Assembly (NCBI GenBank): GCA_003762615.1
Contig: RIAZ01000011.1
Span: 62,001-126,000, forward strand
Direction of reading: 5' to 3'
Length of the DNA: 64,000 nt
Origin: Muribaculaceae bacterium Isolate-037 (Harlan)
GTDB taxonomy: Bacteria > Bacteroidota > Bacteroidia > Bacteroidales > Muribaculaceae
The first letter of the stretch is position 1, and each line of letters opens with the position of its first letter. Below the pieces are notes generated by a model that saw nothing but the letters and a program-made list of their open reading frames with translations, ran no database searches and was not told the DNA's origin. Positions 25,144 to 34,462 of this stretch are shown piece after piece. The position numbers and the translations under genes were made by a program.

Positions 25144-25225
25144 AGCAAGTCATCATAAGACTTTACATAAACAAATCTATCGGTTTAATAAACTGGCGTT
25201 CAAATAACATTAAAATTATATGTAT

Positions 25226-26539
25226 ATGAAGAAAATTCTTTCACTACTCGGTTTTGTGGCTATATGCTGCTTTATCTCTGCATGTTCTGATGAAGATTTA
25301 CCAATCTCAGAATCTGAAGTAAATTCACAAGACTTATTGTCAACTAAGTACGGTGCAAGTTTGATCAAATCTTGTGAACTTGATTCCATCATCCCATTGG
25401 AAGGAGATAGTGTAACGATGCGAAAGTTGCAGGTCAAAACACGTTCTACATCTTCAAACTCAGATTTGTATGAAGAACTTCACCAATTAGATCAGATTCC
25501 TATTTATTTACAGATTAAAGGTAATACTTCTACAAAACATTTTCTTGATGTTAGCGGAGAAGGCAAGGAACTGACTTTTGAGAATTATAAAAACAATGAT
25601 GTATCTCAACAATTTTACATTAAAACTTTACCGGCTTACACAGGAATACCATATTTGATATATTCAAAAAAGACCAATACACCTATCAGTCTTGGAGCTT
25701 ATTCCAGTAACCCTGATGTAAAAGTTGTGTATGCTAAACCATCTAGTAACACATCTACTTTTGGTGCATCTTGGGATATTCGTTATGGTGAATATTCAAA
25801 TGAATCATTCATCATTGAAAATCAAGATTACCCACGGCAGGGCAATAGTGGATCTTTGTATGATGTTTATTATAGTGTGATTACGGCAAAGGATTCAAAG
25901 GTGTCTTTAGAAAAATATGCAAAATTACCACGACAGGAGTTTTCGATTATACCCGTAGAAGATTTTAAAATTGAAAGTGTCACATTTGATACTAATGCAT
26001 CAACATTATCCAACATACCGGATGTGATTTTTTCGGATAAATTTACCAATAATGGTCCAATAGATCAGAATCATACTTTTACGATTTCTGACAGCTATAG
26101 AGAAACGTCATCTTTTAATAAAAGGACATCCTATAATGTTAATGTAACCACTAAGTTCAAAGTTAGAGTTCCGTTTATTGCTAATGGAGAAATAAGCACC
26201 TCAGTTTCAGAGGGACAGGATTTTACTTATGGCGAAACAGAAGAGCATAGTGTTTCTATCAACAGAACCTATCCAATCACAGTGCCTTCAAATTACATAG
26301 CACAAATGACATTGACTCTATCAAAATATACAATGGACGTAGAATATTGTGCTGTATGCGTAGGAACGGTTTCTGGTAGAAAGATTAATATTAGGGGTAT
26401 TTGGAAAGGTGTTGATGTTCAAGAATCAGATGCATTTTTAACATTGACTCCAATCAATGGAACGAAATCAGCAAGTAGAAAGATACAAATTACCGATGAG
26501 ATGATTTCAAATTCTAATGGCTATGTCAAAGTCGATTAA
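25226..26539 (+). CDS. Lipoprotein with beta-trefoil-like and aerolysin/ETX-MTX2-like pore-forming domains
   Basis: 437 residues from ATG 25226 (an ATG two codons upstream is possible). Signal and lipobox MKKILSLLGFVAICCFISAC. Residues about 80-215 alternate short strands (IYLQIKGNTSTKHFLDVSGEG..., SWDIRYGEYSNESFIIENQD) as in ricin-type trefoils. Residues about 270-380 match the aerolysin/ETX-MTX2 pattern: FTNNGPIDQNHTFTISDSYRE, then Ser/Thr-alternating strands, KFKVRVPFIANGEISTSVSEGQ, and TYPITVPSNYIAQMTLTLSKY. That domain forms a beta-barrel pore after oligomerising. The lipid anchor suggests delivery from the cell surface or storage on it. I assign this by pattern only. Confidence 0.6.
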   Translation: MKKILSLLGFVAICCFISACSDEDLPISESEVNSQDLLSTKYGASLIKSCELDSIIPLEGDSVTMRKLQVKTRSTSSNSDLYEELHQLDQIPIYLQIKGNTSTKHFLDVSGEGKELTFENYKNNDVSQQFYIKTLPAYTGIPYLIYSKKTNTPISLGAYSSNPDVKVVYAKPSSNTSTFGASWDIRYGEYSNESFIIENQDYPRQGNSGSLYDVYYSVITAKDSKVSLEKYAKLPRQEFSIIPVEDFKIESVTFDTNASTLSNIPDVIFSDKFTNNGPIDQNHTFTISDSYRETSSFNKRTSYNVNVTTKFKVRVPFIANGEISTSVSEGQDFTYGETEEHSVSINRTYPITVPSNYIAQMTLTLSKYTMDVEYCAVCVGTVSGRKINIRGIWKGVDVQESDAFLTLTPINGTKSASRKIQITDEMISNSNGYVKVD

Positions 26540-26540
26540 T

Positions 26541-26915
26541 ATGCGAATATTGAGCTTGGTTATTATTGCTGTAATTGGGTTGGCATCATGTAGTGTATAT
26601 AGGAATAGTGCATCTGCATCTATCTCTATTGGAGAACTGAATATTGGAATGGATAAAGAATCTGTTCTAACCAAATACGGGCAACCGTTTTCGTTCGATG
26701 CTCAGATTTCAGACAATGATACTATAGTGGTTTTGTCATACAAATCACCCAAGCCGGTAGCTAATTGTGAATTTATAGTATCAACGAAACTACTATTCGT
26801 TAATAATAAATTAAAATCCATCTCTCAAAGTGACTTCTTCGTGCCCGAGAGTGTGATATACTGCGATTCAACAAAAGTTCTTTTTAAAGATAGAATTTAT
26901 AACACGAAAGATTAA
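26541..26915 (+). CDS. Small lipoprotein, BamE/SmpA-like
   Basis: 124 residues from ATG 26541, one base after the preceding stop. Lipobox in MRILSLVIIAVIGLASC. The mature part has ISIGELNIGMDKESVLTKYGQPFSF, the short helix-turn pattern of BamE/SmpA/OmlA-like domains (GMxxxxVxxxxGxP). Tight coupling to the pore-former gene suggests a chaperone, anchor or immunity partner for it; this is inference. Confidence 0.6.
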   Translation: MRILSLVIIAVIGLASCSVYRNSASASISIGELNIGMDKESVLTKYGQPFSFDAQISDNDTIVVLSYKSPKPVANCEFIVSTKLLFVNNKLKSISQSDFFVPESVIYCDSTKVLFKDRIYNTKD

Positions 26916-27002
26916 AGTCGACAATAATCCCACAGACCAAACTGTTCAAAGGAGCGGAAACTGAAAAGCTTATAGAGTAAGTACAATAAAAAAAGAACAA
27001 CA

Positions 27003-27164
27003 ATGGATATTAAATCATTGATTGCAGCAGAGGATGTATTGACGTCTGAACTGGAAAGTATCTACGGCGGTAACGAACCTGTAGAAGTAGTGTGTAAAGG
27101 TGACGGAGTTGTAAAACTTCCAACAAACCCGGAAAAAGCCAGCACAATGCTGACTGTGTTTTAA
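27003..27164 (+). CDS. RiPP precursor peptide 1 (double-glycine leader)
   Basis: 53 residues. The leader MDIKSLIAAEDVLTSELESIYGG ends in Gly-Gly at residue 23, with the Leu/Glu/Ile pattern recognised by C39 peptidases. The core is 30 residues, starts NEPVEVVCKGDGVVK and ends TMLTVF. It has one Cys (core position 8). It is like the GG-Bacteroidales natural product precursors that pair with a radical SAM maturase. It is preceded by an A-rich start region typical of Bacteroidetes. Its twin follows after 17 bases. Confidence 0.85.
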   Translation: MDIKSLIAAEDVLTSELESIYGGNEPVEVVCKGDGVVKLPTNPEKASTMLTVF

Positions 27165-27181
27165 CAAAAAAATAATGTATT

Positions 27182-27343
27182 ATGGATATTAGAACATTGA
27201 CATCTTTTGAAGATGTATTGAACTCAGAGTTGGAGTCAATCTTTGGAGGCAATGAACCTATAAAGGTTGAGTGCAAAGGTGACGGTATCGTTGAGGTTCC
27301 AACAAACCCAGAAAAAGCCACCATGATGCTTACTGTGTTTTAA
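27182..27343 (+). CDS. RiPP precursor peptide 2 (double-glycine leader)
   Basis: 53 residues, the same length as its twin. Leader MDIRTLTSFEDVLNSELESIFGG; core NEPIKVECKGDGIVEV to MMLTVF. The cores agree at 22 of 30 positions. Core positions 5 and 15 exchange charge (Glu and Lys in peptide 1; Lys and Glu in peptide 2), and position 7 is Val against Glu. This is compatible with a two-peptide product. A stem-loop follows at 27366. Confidence 0.85.
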   Translation: MDIRTLTSFEDVLNSELESIFGGNEPIKVECKGDGIVEVPTNPEKATMMLTVF

Positions 27344-27365
27344 CGATAACAAGGACTAATTATTG

Positions 27366-27395
27366 GGGTGCGACGGTTTAATCACTGTCGCACCC
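27366..27395 (+). promoter_or_regulatory. Stem-loop between precursors and maturase
   Basis: GGGTGCGAC (27366-27374) pairs perfectly with GTCGCACCC (27387-27395), 12-base loop, followed by TT and a run of A rather than T. It would protect the 3' end of the precursor transcript or reduce passage into the maturase gene, giving more precursor than enzyme. Confidence 0.6.
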
Positions 27396-27410
27396 TTAAA
27401 AAAAACAAAT

Positions 27411-28718
27411 ATGAGATATTCCAGATATAATTATTTAAGAAACTCTGAAAAGTATGGTGCGTTGTTATTTAATACGCGGACTAAATTTTTCATATCCTTG
27501 TCATCAGAGCTTTTCTCAAAGATAACGGAACTATCGATATTGAAAGACTTTGAAGTAGATACATTAGATTTAAGTCCTGAAATCTTAGTTCAACTAATTA
27601 ATGGGAAAGTTTTTGTTGGTCAAAATGAAGACGACGATTATTATGAATTAAAAAAGTTTCTAAGATATAAACAAGCATTTGCCCAAAATCATCTTGGCAT
27701 CGTATTGGTACCCACTTTCTCTTGTAATTTTAGATGTCCTTATTGTTATGAAGACAATCTGCCTAAAACAACAATTACAGAAGAAGTGCTTGATGCAGTA
27801 TATTCCTTTATTAAAAAGAAAGGACAAAACTGTATTGATTTGTGTTGGCATGGAGGCGAGCCTTTAATTGCTTTTGACAAAATTGCATCATTTTTGAATA
27901 GAATACATAATGATAAATCCTTATCATTGCGTTCTCATTCAATGGTTACTAATGCTTTTTTATTGGATGAGTATAAATGTAAGTTTCTAAACGATTGTAA
28001 TTTACAAAAAATCCAAATTACCGTAGATGGAAATAAGGAATACCATAATAAAAGTAGAATTCACAAGTCCGGGAAACCTACTTATGATACAATCATGCAG
28101 AATATCGAAAATGTTTTTCAATATATGCCAAATTGTCAAGTGATACTCCGGGTAAATCTTCATTCGCAGAATAAAGACACTTTCCCTGCTTTATATAAGG
28201 AATTAAAAGAGAGATGGGGAAATAAAAACTATTCAATTAATGTAGCTTTTGTCAATGATGTAAATAATTCATGTAAGGTTGCATGTTTGGCGGATAAGGG
28301 AAAAATATCATTCGCACGTTCACTATATGAAACTTATGGTATTAAAGACATTGATATCTCTACCCAACCACAAATAGGAGGATGTACAGCTTCTTGTACG
28401 AACTCTTATGTGATAGGTCCTTCAGGGGAAATATATAAGTGTTGGGTAGATGTTGGCAAAAAAGAAAGGATTGTAAGTAATGTTTTCGATGGGAAACTAT
28501 CCAATTACATATTGCCTTCATATACCGTGGGTGCGGATATGTTTTCAGACGCAAAATGTAAGGACTGTGTCTTTATGCCTATATGCGATGGTGGTTGTAT
28601 TGTAAGGAGATATAATCAGAAACATTATAATGTACCATATGATCCATGTCCAATCAATGAAGATGACTTTCTGTCATTGATGGAGATTAATTATATGAAG
28701 GAAAAAGTAACTAAATAA
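27411..28718 (+). CDS. Radical SAM/SPASM peptide maturase, GG-Bacteroidales type
   Basis: 435 residues from ATG 27411 just after the A-rich tract; earlier in-frame codons run through the stem-loop. An N-terminal region of about 100 residues probably binds the leader. The radical SAM motif CNFRCPYCYE (Cys-x3-Cys-x2-Cys) sits near 105, then WHGGEPL. The C-terminal SPASM region has Cys residues in GGCTASCTNSYVIGPSGEIYKCWVDVG and CKDCVFMPICDGGC for auxiliary Fe-S clusters. It should install a radical-based link or epimerisation in the precursor cores; the product is unknown. It is followed by the barrel gene after 8 bases. Confidence 0.88.
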   Translation: MRYSRYNYLRNSEKYGALLFNTRTKFFISLSSELFSKITELSILKDFEVDTLDLSPEILVQLINGKVFVGQNEDDDYYELKKFLRYKQAFAQNHLGIVLVPTFSCNFRCPYCYEDNLPKTTITEEVLDAVYSFIKKKGQNCIDLCWHGGEPLIAFDKIASFLNRIHNDKSLSLRSHSMVTNAFLLDEYKCKFLNDCNLQKIQITVDGNKEYHNKSRIHKSGKPTYDTIMQNIENVFQYMPNCQVILRVNLHSQNKDTFPALYKELKERWGNKNYSINVAFVNDVNNSCKVACLADKGKISFARSLYETYGIKDIDISTQPQIGGCTASCTNSYVIGPSGEIYKCWVDVGKKERIVSNVFDGKLSNYILPSYTVGADMFSDAKCKDCVFMPICDGGCIVRRYNQKHYNVPYDPCPINEDDFLSLMEINYMKEKVTK

Positions 28719-28726
28719 GATTTAAA

Positions 28727-31042
28727 ATGCGACTATTATTTATCATATTAACCGTATTCTGCAATATTTATATTGCATACGCACAGACTATTACAGGACA
28801 AGTAATGGATGAAGGGCAAAATCCTGTTGGATATGCAAATGTTGTATTGATAAATTCAACTGACTCTTCTTTTGTTGCAGGCTGCATAACAAGTGAAAAA
28901 GGTGAGTTTAAACTTGAGAATACAGAACAGAAAGGGAATCTTTTGAAACTGTCATGCATTGGCTATGAGGATTTGTGTTTAACAATAACAGAGGCAACAG
29001 ATAATGTTGGAATTCTCACAATGAAGACAAAGGCTACCATGTTGTCGGATGTTACTGTAACCGCAAGCAAACCGTTATTCAAACAAAAAAATGGATCAAT
29101 GATAACTGATGTTGCCGGTTCTGTATTGAGTCAAACACATGCAATGTCAGAACTTATAGCCCAACTTCCAGGTATTGTAAAGACTGCTAATGGCGGATTT
29201 CAAGTTTTTGGTTTGGGTGCTCCTGTTATTTATGTAAATAATAGAAAAATACAAAGTCAGGCGGAGCTGGAACAGCTTGCACCTAAAGACATCAAAAGTG
29301 TTGAACTAATCAGCAATCCGGGAGCAAAATATGATGCAGAAGGAAAAGCTGTGTTGAAAATCATCACACTAAAAAGAGAGGACGGATTGAATCTACAGGT
29401 TGGAGGAAAATTCAAACAAAATGACCAGTCAAGTTTTGGTGGAGACATGAAATTGGGCTACAAGTACAAAGGGCTTAGTATTTCTGCCAATTATAGCTAT
29501 GACAATACCAGAAACCAATCCCTGCTGCCACAAACCAAAGAATTATTTTTGGGAGAAAACATTCATCGTTATGCTCAAGATCAAACTGCTAAAGGACATC
29601 TCACAAGCCACGACTGGCAATTGGGGATAGATTATGAAATCAATGACAAGCATAATATCGGTATTGAATGGAATGCGTCGGATAACACAGACAAAGAACG
29701 ACGTAACTCCATACTTGATTATTTCTTGAACGAAGAGGCTATGCAAAATACAGACATCTTCAATAATTATTCGAATAGGACGCATTATAACCATCTAAAC
29801 CTTTTTCATAACGGGAAATGGGGTGAACGGTTCTCAACAGAGCTTAACTTGGATTATGCCAATAACAAAAATAAATACCATCAAGAAACGGACGAAACGA
29901 CTGCCGATATTTCAGATATGACAATTAGTAATGGAAATAATGCCCTTGATATATATGCAGGGAAATTGGCCTTTGATTATAAATTTAATGATAAGATAGG
30001 TTTGTCATGGGGTTTTGAATATAATCACATAAGTGGGAACGGCATTCTGACTTGTGATTCAGAGAACACTCCACCTTCAGACTATAAAAACAAAGAAGAC
30101 AAGTATGCCGCTTATGCGGAGATTATGGCAAACCTTGGTGCCGTAATGATTAACGGAGGTGTTCGCTACGAAGATCTTGCTTCTGATTATCTCAATTATA
30201 TTGATAGAAATGGGGATGTACATCGTCATTATAGAAATATTTATCCATCTTTGTCTGTGTCTTATAATAAAAGCGGATGGGCAAACAGTTTGTCGTTTTC
30301 ATCACGAACAACTCGTCCCACATTCAGGCAATTGAGCAATTCCAGCTACTATTCAAATGAATTCATGTATCAATGCGGAAATCCGTTATTGAAACCGTCG
30401 AATTCGTACATCATTCAATTGAGCACAGGATATAAGATTTTCAGTCTCTCTGCAAGTTATACTTATGTGAAAGACTTTATCTCAACTGACTTTTATGTTT
30501 CTGACGACAAACAAAATCAGATTATCAGTTCTTATGCCAATTATGACAAGATTCAGTATTTTAAGGCCTACTTTACTTTACAAAAGAATATAGCATGGTG
30601 GAAACCATCGTTATCATTGGGAATAACACAGCCTTTTTTCTATAGCGAATACCTTGGAGAAAAGATGTCATATAATAAACCGCAGATTTATGTTGTTGCT
30701 AATCAGTATTTTCAATTACCAAAATCCTATTTGATTTCTGTTTATTATTATTTTAATAGCGGCGGCAATCAGGGAGCAGTCACATTTAAGCCATACCAAA
30801 TGCTAAATATGGGTGTGCAGAAAAGCTTTTTTGATGGCAAGTTAAGTGTGAGTCTTCAGGCGCAGGATATATTCCATACGATGAAGTTTAAAGAGACTGA
30901 GAAAATGAAGAATATTCATTTTCGGCAAACAGAGGATTATTGTTTGTGGAACTATTCCATCAGTATTATTTATCGCCTGAACCAAATTAAGACGAAATAT
31001 CGTGGAAAGACTTCAATAAAACAAGAAATTGACAGATTATGA
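28727..31042 (+). CDS. Outer-membrane beta-barrel protein with CarboxypepD_reg-like N-terminus
   Basis: 771 residues. Signal peptide (MRLLFIILTVFCNIYIAYA), a carboxypeptidase-regulatory-like beta-sandwich (QTITGQVMDEGQNPVGYANVVLINSTDSSFVAG, residues 20-105), a plug-like domain (MSELIAQLPGIVKTANGGFQVFGLGAPVIYVNNRKI, about 135-180) and a long beta-barrel. It lacks an evident TonB box. It resembles OMP_b-brl_3 proteins found with double-glycine peptide exporters. Likely roles are outer-membrane passage of the peptides or self-recognition. It overlaps the exporter gene by ATGA. Confidence 0.8.
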   Translation: MRLLFIILTVFCNIYIAYAQTITGQVMDEGQNPVGYANVVLINSTDSSFVAGCITSEKGEFKLENTEQKGNLLKLSCIGYEDLCLTITEATDNVGILTMKTKATMLSDVTVTASKPLFKQKNGSMITDVAGSVLSQTHAMSELIAQLPGIVKTANGGFQVFGLGAPVIYVNNRKIQSQAELEQLAPKDIKSVELISNPGAKYDAEGKAVLKIITLKREDGLNLQVGGKFKQNDQSSFGGDMKLGYKYKGLSISANYSYDNTRNQSLLPQTKELFLGENIHRYAQDQTAKGHLTSHDWQLGIDYEINDKHNIGIEWNASDNTDKERRNSILDYFLNEEAMQNTDIFNNYSNRTHYNHLNLFHNGKWGERFSTELNLDYANNKNKYHQETDETTADISDMTISNGNNALDIYAGKLAFDYKFNDKIGLSWGFEYNHISGNGILTCDSENTPPSDYKNKEDKYAAYAEIMANLGAVMINGGVRYEDLASDYLNYIDRNGDVHRHYRNIYPSLSVSYNKSGWANSLSFSSRTTRPTFRQLSNSSYYSNEFMYQCGNPLLKPSNSYIIQLSTGYKIFSLSASYTYVKDFISTDFYVSDDKQNQIISSYANYDKIQYFKAYFTLQKNIAWWKPSLSLGITQPFFYSEYLGEKMSYNKPQIYVVANQYFQLPKSYLISVYYYFNSGGNQGAVTFKPYQMLNMGVQKSFFDGKLSVSLQAQDIFHTMKFKETEKMKNIHFRQTEDYCLWNYSISIIYRLNQIKTKYRGKTSIKQEIDRL

Positions 31043-33228
31043 TCAAATTCCCTTTTTACCATCAGCATGACACGATGCAATGCGGAATCACATGCTTGCG
31101 GATAATATGCAAATATTATGGAAAGGAGTTTTCAATCGAAACCCTTTCCAAATATTGCTATGTCACGAATGAAGGGGTATCATTGTTAGGCATTAGTGAA
31201 GCTGCAACCCAGTTGGGATTACAAAACACATGCGGACGAATTTCGGTTGAACAATTAGAAAATGCTCCTTTGCCATGTATTCTTCATTGGAATCAGAATC
31301 ACTATGTAGTTCTGAATAAGGTAAAGAAGAATCGTTTTTATATTGCAGATCCAGGAAAGGGGTTGATGAAATATTCACGAGAAGAATTTGAGGACCATTG
31401 GCTTAGTACCTGTTCACAGGGTATAGAGAAAGGAATTGTCATGTTTTTGCAACCCACAAATGCTTTCTATCAACAAAAAGATGATACAGTAAAACAAAAG
31501 CACTCTTTTGGACTTTTGTTTAGTTATGTACGTCGCTATAACCGGTATTGGGGACAGATTGTTATAGGGACCATGATAGGTTGTTTATTGCAACTGATTT
31601 TTCCGTTTTTGACACAATCCATTGTGGATTTAGGTATTACAAATAAAGATCTTGGCTTTATTTATCTTGTTTTATTAGGGCAGCTTATGCTAACTATCAG
31701 TCGAACCGCAATTGATTTTATACGTCGTTGGCTTTTACTGCATATTAGTATGAGAATAAACATTTCTTTGCTTTCCGACTTTTTTATAAAACTATTAAAG
31801 CTTCCTATGTCTTTTTTTGACACTAAGTTAATAGGAGATTTGATGCAACGGATGAATGACCATAGTAGAGTAGAAAAGTTTCTCACTACTCAAATGTTAA
31901 GTGTTACATTCTCTGTGTTCAGCTTTGCCGTATTTAGCTGTGTATTGTTCTATTATAATGTGCTAATATTTTCAATTTTCGTTTTGTCAAGTATTATTTA
32001 TGCAATTTGGATAATCACATTTTTGAAAAAACGAAGAAGTCTTGATTATGAATTATTTGAAAAGCAATCGGAAAACAATAATAAAACATATCAATTTATA
32101 ACGGCCATTCAGGAAATCAAATTGCAGGATTGCGAACAGCGTCGTCGTTGGGAGTGGGAGGATATTCAAGCAGACTTGTTTAAAATTCAAATGAAAAGTC
32201 TAAAGCTTCAGCAAAGCCAAGAGGCAGGAAGCATTTTTATAAATGAAATTAAAAACATTGTCATAACGGTGGTGGCTGCAACTTCGGTAATTCAAGGGAG
32301 TCTGACTTTAGGAATGATGCTTGCCATAGAATACATAATAGGACAATTAAATAGTCCAGTAGAGCAACTAATGAATTTCTTATACTCCTTACAAGATGTA
32401 AAGATTAGTTTGTCGCGAATTAATGAAATACATGACATGGAGAATGAAGAGGATGTTGGAAAACAATTAACTATCTGCCGAAATACATCCAATTCATTGA
32501 ATTTTGATCATGTAAACTTTAAGTATAATAAACATAGCTCCCGTTTAACTCTTGACAATATAAGCATTACTATACCAGAATCAAAAGTAACTGCAATAGT
32601 AGGCGCATCAGGCAGTGGAAAAACTACTTTGATAAAGTTGCTATTAGGTTATTATCCTGTTATGAATGGTGCCATATACATTGGTAAAACAGATTTGTGT
32701 GATTACAATCTCAAATGGTGGCGTAGGCAGTGTGGCGTAGTCATGCAAGATGGCGTGATTTTTTCAGAAACAATAGCAAGAAATATCGCGGTGGATGATG
32801 GAGAAGTGGATGTAAAACGTTTGGAACAGTCCGCTCGAATAGCAAATATCCATGACTATATAATGATGCTTCCAATGAAGTATAATACACAAATCGGTAG
32901 GGATGGTATCGGGTTAAGTCAAGGACAAAAGCAGCGCATCCTCATAGCCCGTGCTGTCTATAAGAATCCTTCATATATATTCTTAGATGAAGCCACAAAT
33001 GCTCTTGATGCTAAAAACGAGAGAGCTATTGTTGAGAACCTCAATGAATTTTACAGAGGCCGCACTGTTGTGGTGGTTGCGCATAGGCTATCTACAGTTA
33101 GAAACGCTGACCAAATTATTGTTATTGACGGTGGAAAAATCGTTGAAATTGGAAATCATACTTCGCTCATTGAAAAGAGAGGTCCATATTATAATTTGGT
33201 CAAGAATCAGCTTGAACTTGGAAATTGA
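31039..33228 (+). CDS. Peptidase-containing ABC exporter (C39 bacteriocin type)
   Basis: 729 residues. C39 peptidase domain at 1-150 with catalytic Cys15 (DTMQCGITC), His near 88 (NQNHYVVLNK) and Asp near 103 (YIADPGKG). Membrane domain of about six helices (165-440). ATPase with Walker A GASGSGKTTLIK near 521, signature LSQGQKQRILIARA near 626 and Walker B YIFLDEATNALD near 645. It should cut the leaders after Gly-Gly and pump the cores into the periplasm. It is complete, and adjacent to the precursors, which identifies the substrate. Confidence 0.92.
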   Translation: MIKFPFYHQHDTMQCGITCLRIICKYYGKEFSIETLSKYCYVTNEGVSLLGISEAATQLGLQNTCGRISVEQLENAPLPCILHWNQNHYVVLNKVKKNRFYIADPGKGLMKYSREEFEDHWLSTCSQGIEKGIVMFLQPTNAFYQQKDDTVKQKHSFGLLFSYVRRYNRYWGQIVIGTMIGCLLQLIFPFLTQSIVDLGITNKDLGFIYLVLLGQLMLTISRTAIDFIRRWLLLHISMRINISLLSDFFIKLLKLPMSFFDTKLIGDLMQRMNDHSRVEKFLTTQMLSVTFSVFSFAVFSCVLFYYNVLIFSIFVLSSIIYAIWIITFLKKRRSLDYELFEKQSENNNKTYQFITAIQEIKLQDCEQRRRWEWEDIQADLFKIQMKSLKLQQSQEAGSIFINEIKNIVITVVAATSVIQGSLTLGMMLAIEYIIGQLNSPVEQLMNFLYSLQDVKISLSRINEIHDMENEEDVGKQLTICRNTSNSLNFDHVNFKYNKHSSRLTLDNISITIPESKVTAIVGASGSGKTTLIKLLLGYYPVMNGAIYIGKTDLCDYNLKWWRRQCGVVMQDGVIFSETIARNIAVDDGEVDVKRLEQSARIANIHDYIMMLPMKYNTQIGRDGIGLSQGQKQRILIARAVYKNPSYIFLDEATNALDAKNERAIVENLNEFYRGRTVVVVAHRLSTVRNADQIIVIDGGKIVEIGNHTSLIEKRGPYYNLVKNQLELGN

Positions 33229-33261
33229 AAAGCTTAATATCAACAATATAAAAATTATGAC

Positions 33262-33480
33262 ATGAAAGAGAATGATACAATTCGCAAGAATCTGAATAGT
33301 GATATAGAACTGCGTTCAGAAAAGGTCCGCAATCTTTTAGGCGAGATTCCTTCATCGCTTGTTAGATGGGGTACAGTAATAATCATTGCCATATTACTGA
33401 TATTATTATTAGTGGTATGTTTCATACCTTATCCTCATTCACAAGGAGAAAGCATCTTACAACATATTTTATTGATGTAA
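33262..33480 (+). CDS. Short membrane protein like the N-terminus of a HlyD-type fusion protein
   Basis: 72 residues: a hydrophilic N-terminus (MKENDTIRKNLNSDIELRSEKVRNLLGEIP), one membrane helix (GTVIIIAILLILLLVVCFIPYP), and a stop 15 residues later. Membrane fusion partners of C39 exporters have exactly this start but run to about 400 residues. Either the gene is truncated by decay in the AT-rich 33481-33889 region, or this is a naturally short partner. No lipoyl or coiled-coil part was found in any frame downstream. If it is truncated, the exporter has no local adaptor. Confidence 0.6.
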   Translation: MKENDTIRKNLNSDIELRSEKVRNLLGEIPSSLVRWGTVIIIAILLILLLVVCFIPYPHSQGESILQHILLM

Positions 33481-33889
33481 TTTCGCACCTTATGCATCAT
33501 AATCCGGATTTATCGCCTAACCAAGTTGTAGGTGATGAATCCGGGATTATTAAGTTGTCTATATTTGTAGGTTGTTATTTCTACCTTTTAGAACTTGCAT
33601 TTGCAAATCTCAAGTATATAAAATAAAAAATCCGTTTTGGTTCGCTGTCCTACGGGGAGTGTAGCGGATTCATAGATTGCAAAGGCATTGGTTTTATCCC
33701 TTTCCAACAATTTCCTTTCCAGAGAATTGGAGAAGAATCTGACATGTTTACTATCTTTATCTCTAAAGCAACTCGTTTTCCCAGTTTGCAGAAAAAACTT
33801 CACTGAAACATCAACATTGAAATGCTACTTCAACAACTATAATATTTCTGTCATTGAAATTTGGTTGGAATTAGTGCAATTATTTCCGA
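33481..33889. other. 409 bases without a convincing gene
   Basis: Between the end of the peptide cluster and the convergent TetR gene. Only short unconvincing frames occur on both strands. Partial inverted repeats (AATCCG near 33628, CGGATT near 33665) may form a weak terminator. It may be decayed sequence of the missing fusion protein or of an older insertion. Confidence 0.4.
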
Positions 33890-34462
33890 CTATAAGGCAT
33901 TCTGCACCTGAAAGGTCTTATCCTCTTGAAATACCTCTAATGAATCCACAAATAGATTCCCAATGTTTTGTGTCATGAAGTTGTTATAACTCAACAACTC
34001 GTGATTGGAAGCACCAGTCAGTTCATCTATAAAAGTTAATTCATTATCCATAGCCTTCTTTAGCATGATACTGAAGCCTGCATAATGTTTCTGTGCCTGG
34101 ACAATTATATTGAATACAGCTTGTGCTGCATTAGGCAAGCAATAGTTGTAGGATAAATCTTCTTTAAGTCTGTCAAATGGAGTTTTATAGGTTGCATGAA
34201 ACTGAGACACGGAACACGCAGACAATCTCGTTTTTTCTTCATCAGATAACACAAACACCGGAAAGAACAATTCATCAATCATATTCAAGAACAAATCTTT
34301 CTTGTTCTTATTGAAATAGAATATCGCACCTCTCGTTTGAGAGATATTCTTCTCCAGCTCAGTGACTGATATGGCATCCCATGTGCCCTGAGCCATTAGG
34401 CGATAACATTGCTTTAGAATGTCTATTCGGTTCTGTTGGGTCTGTGGCCGTGGCTTGTTCAT
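33890..34462 (-). CDS. TetR-family regulator 1
   Basis: 190 residues. N-terminal TetR helix-turn-helix: RIDILKQCYRLMAQGTWDAISVTELEKNISQTRGAIFYFNKNKKDLFLNMID. The remaining helical part is a ligand or dimer domain. The start ATG is abutted by a 16-bp hairpin in the mRNA leader (34462-34552), an unusual arrangement for a repressor. It is the last of three minus-strand genes TetR, ketosynthase, TetR, with its own promoter at 34651-34658. Confidence 0.8.
   Translation of the reverse strand: MNKPRPQTQQNRIDILKQCYRLMAQGTWDAISVTELEKNISQTRGAIFYFNKNKKDLFLNMIDELFFPVFVLSDEEKTRLSACSVSQFHATYKTPFDRLKEDLSYNYCLPNAAQAVFNIIVQAQKHYAGFSIMLKKAMDNELTFIDELTGASNHELLSYNNFMTQNIGNLFVDSLEVFQEDKTFQVQNAL

Noticed and set aside
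33588..33803. 71-codon minus-strand frame between the HlyD-like stub and TetR1
   Set aside because: No start-region features, no recognisable domain, and composition like the surrounding decayed sequence.
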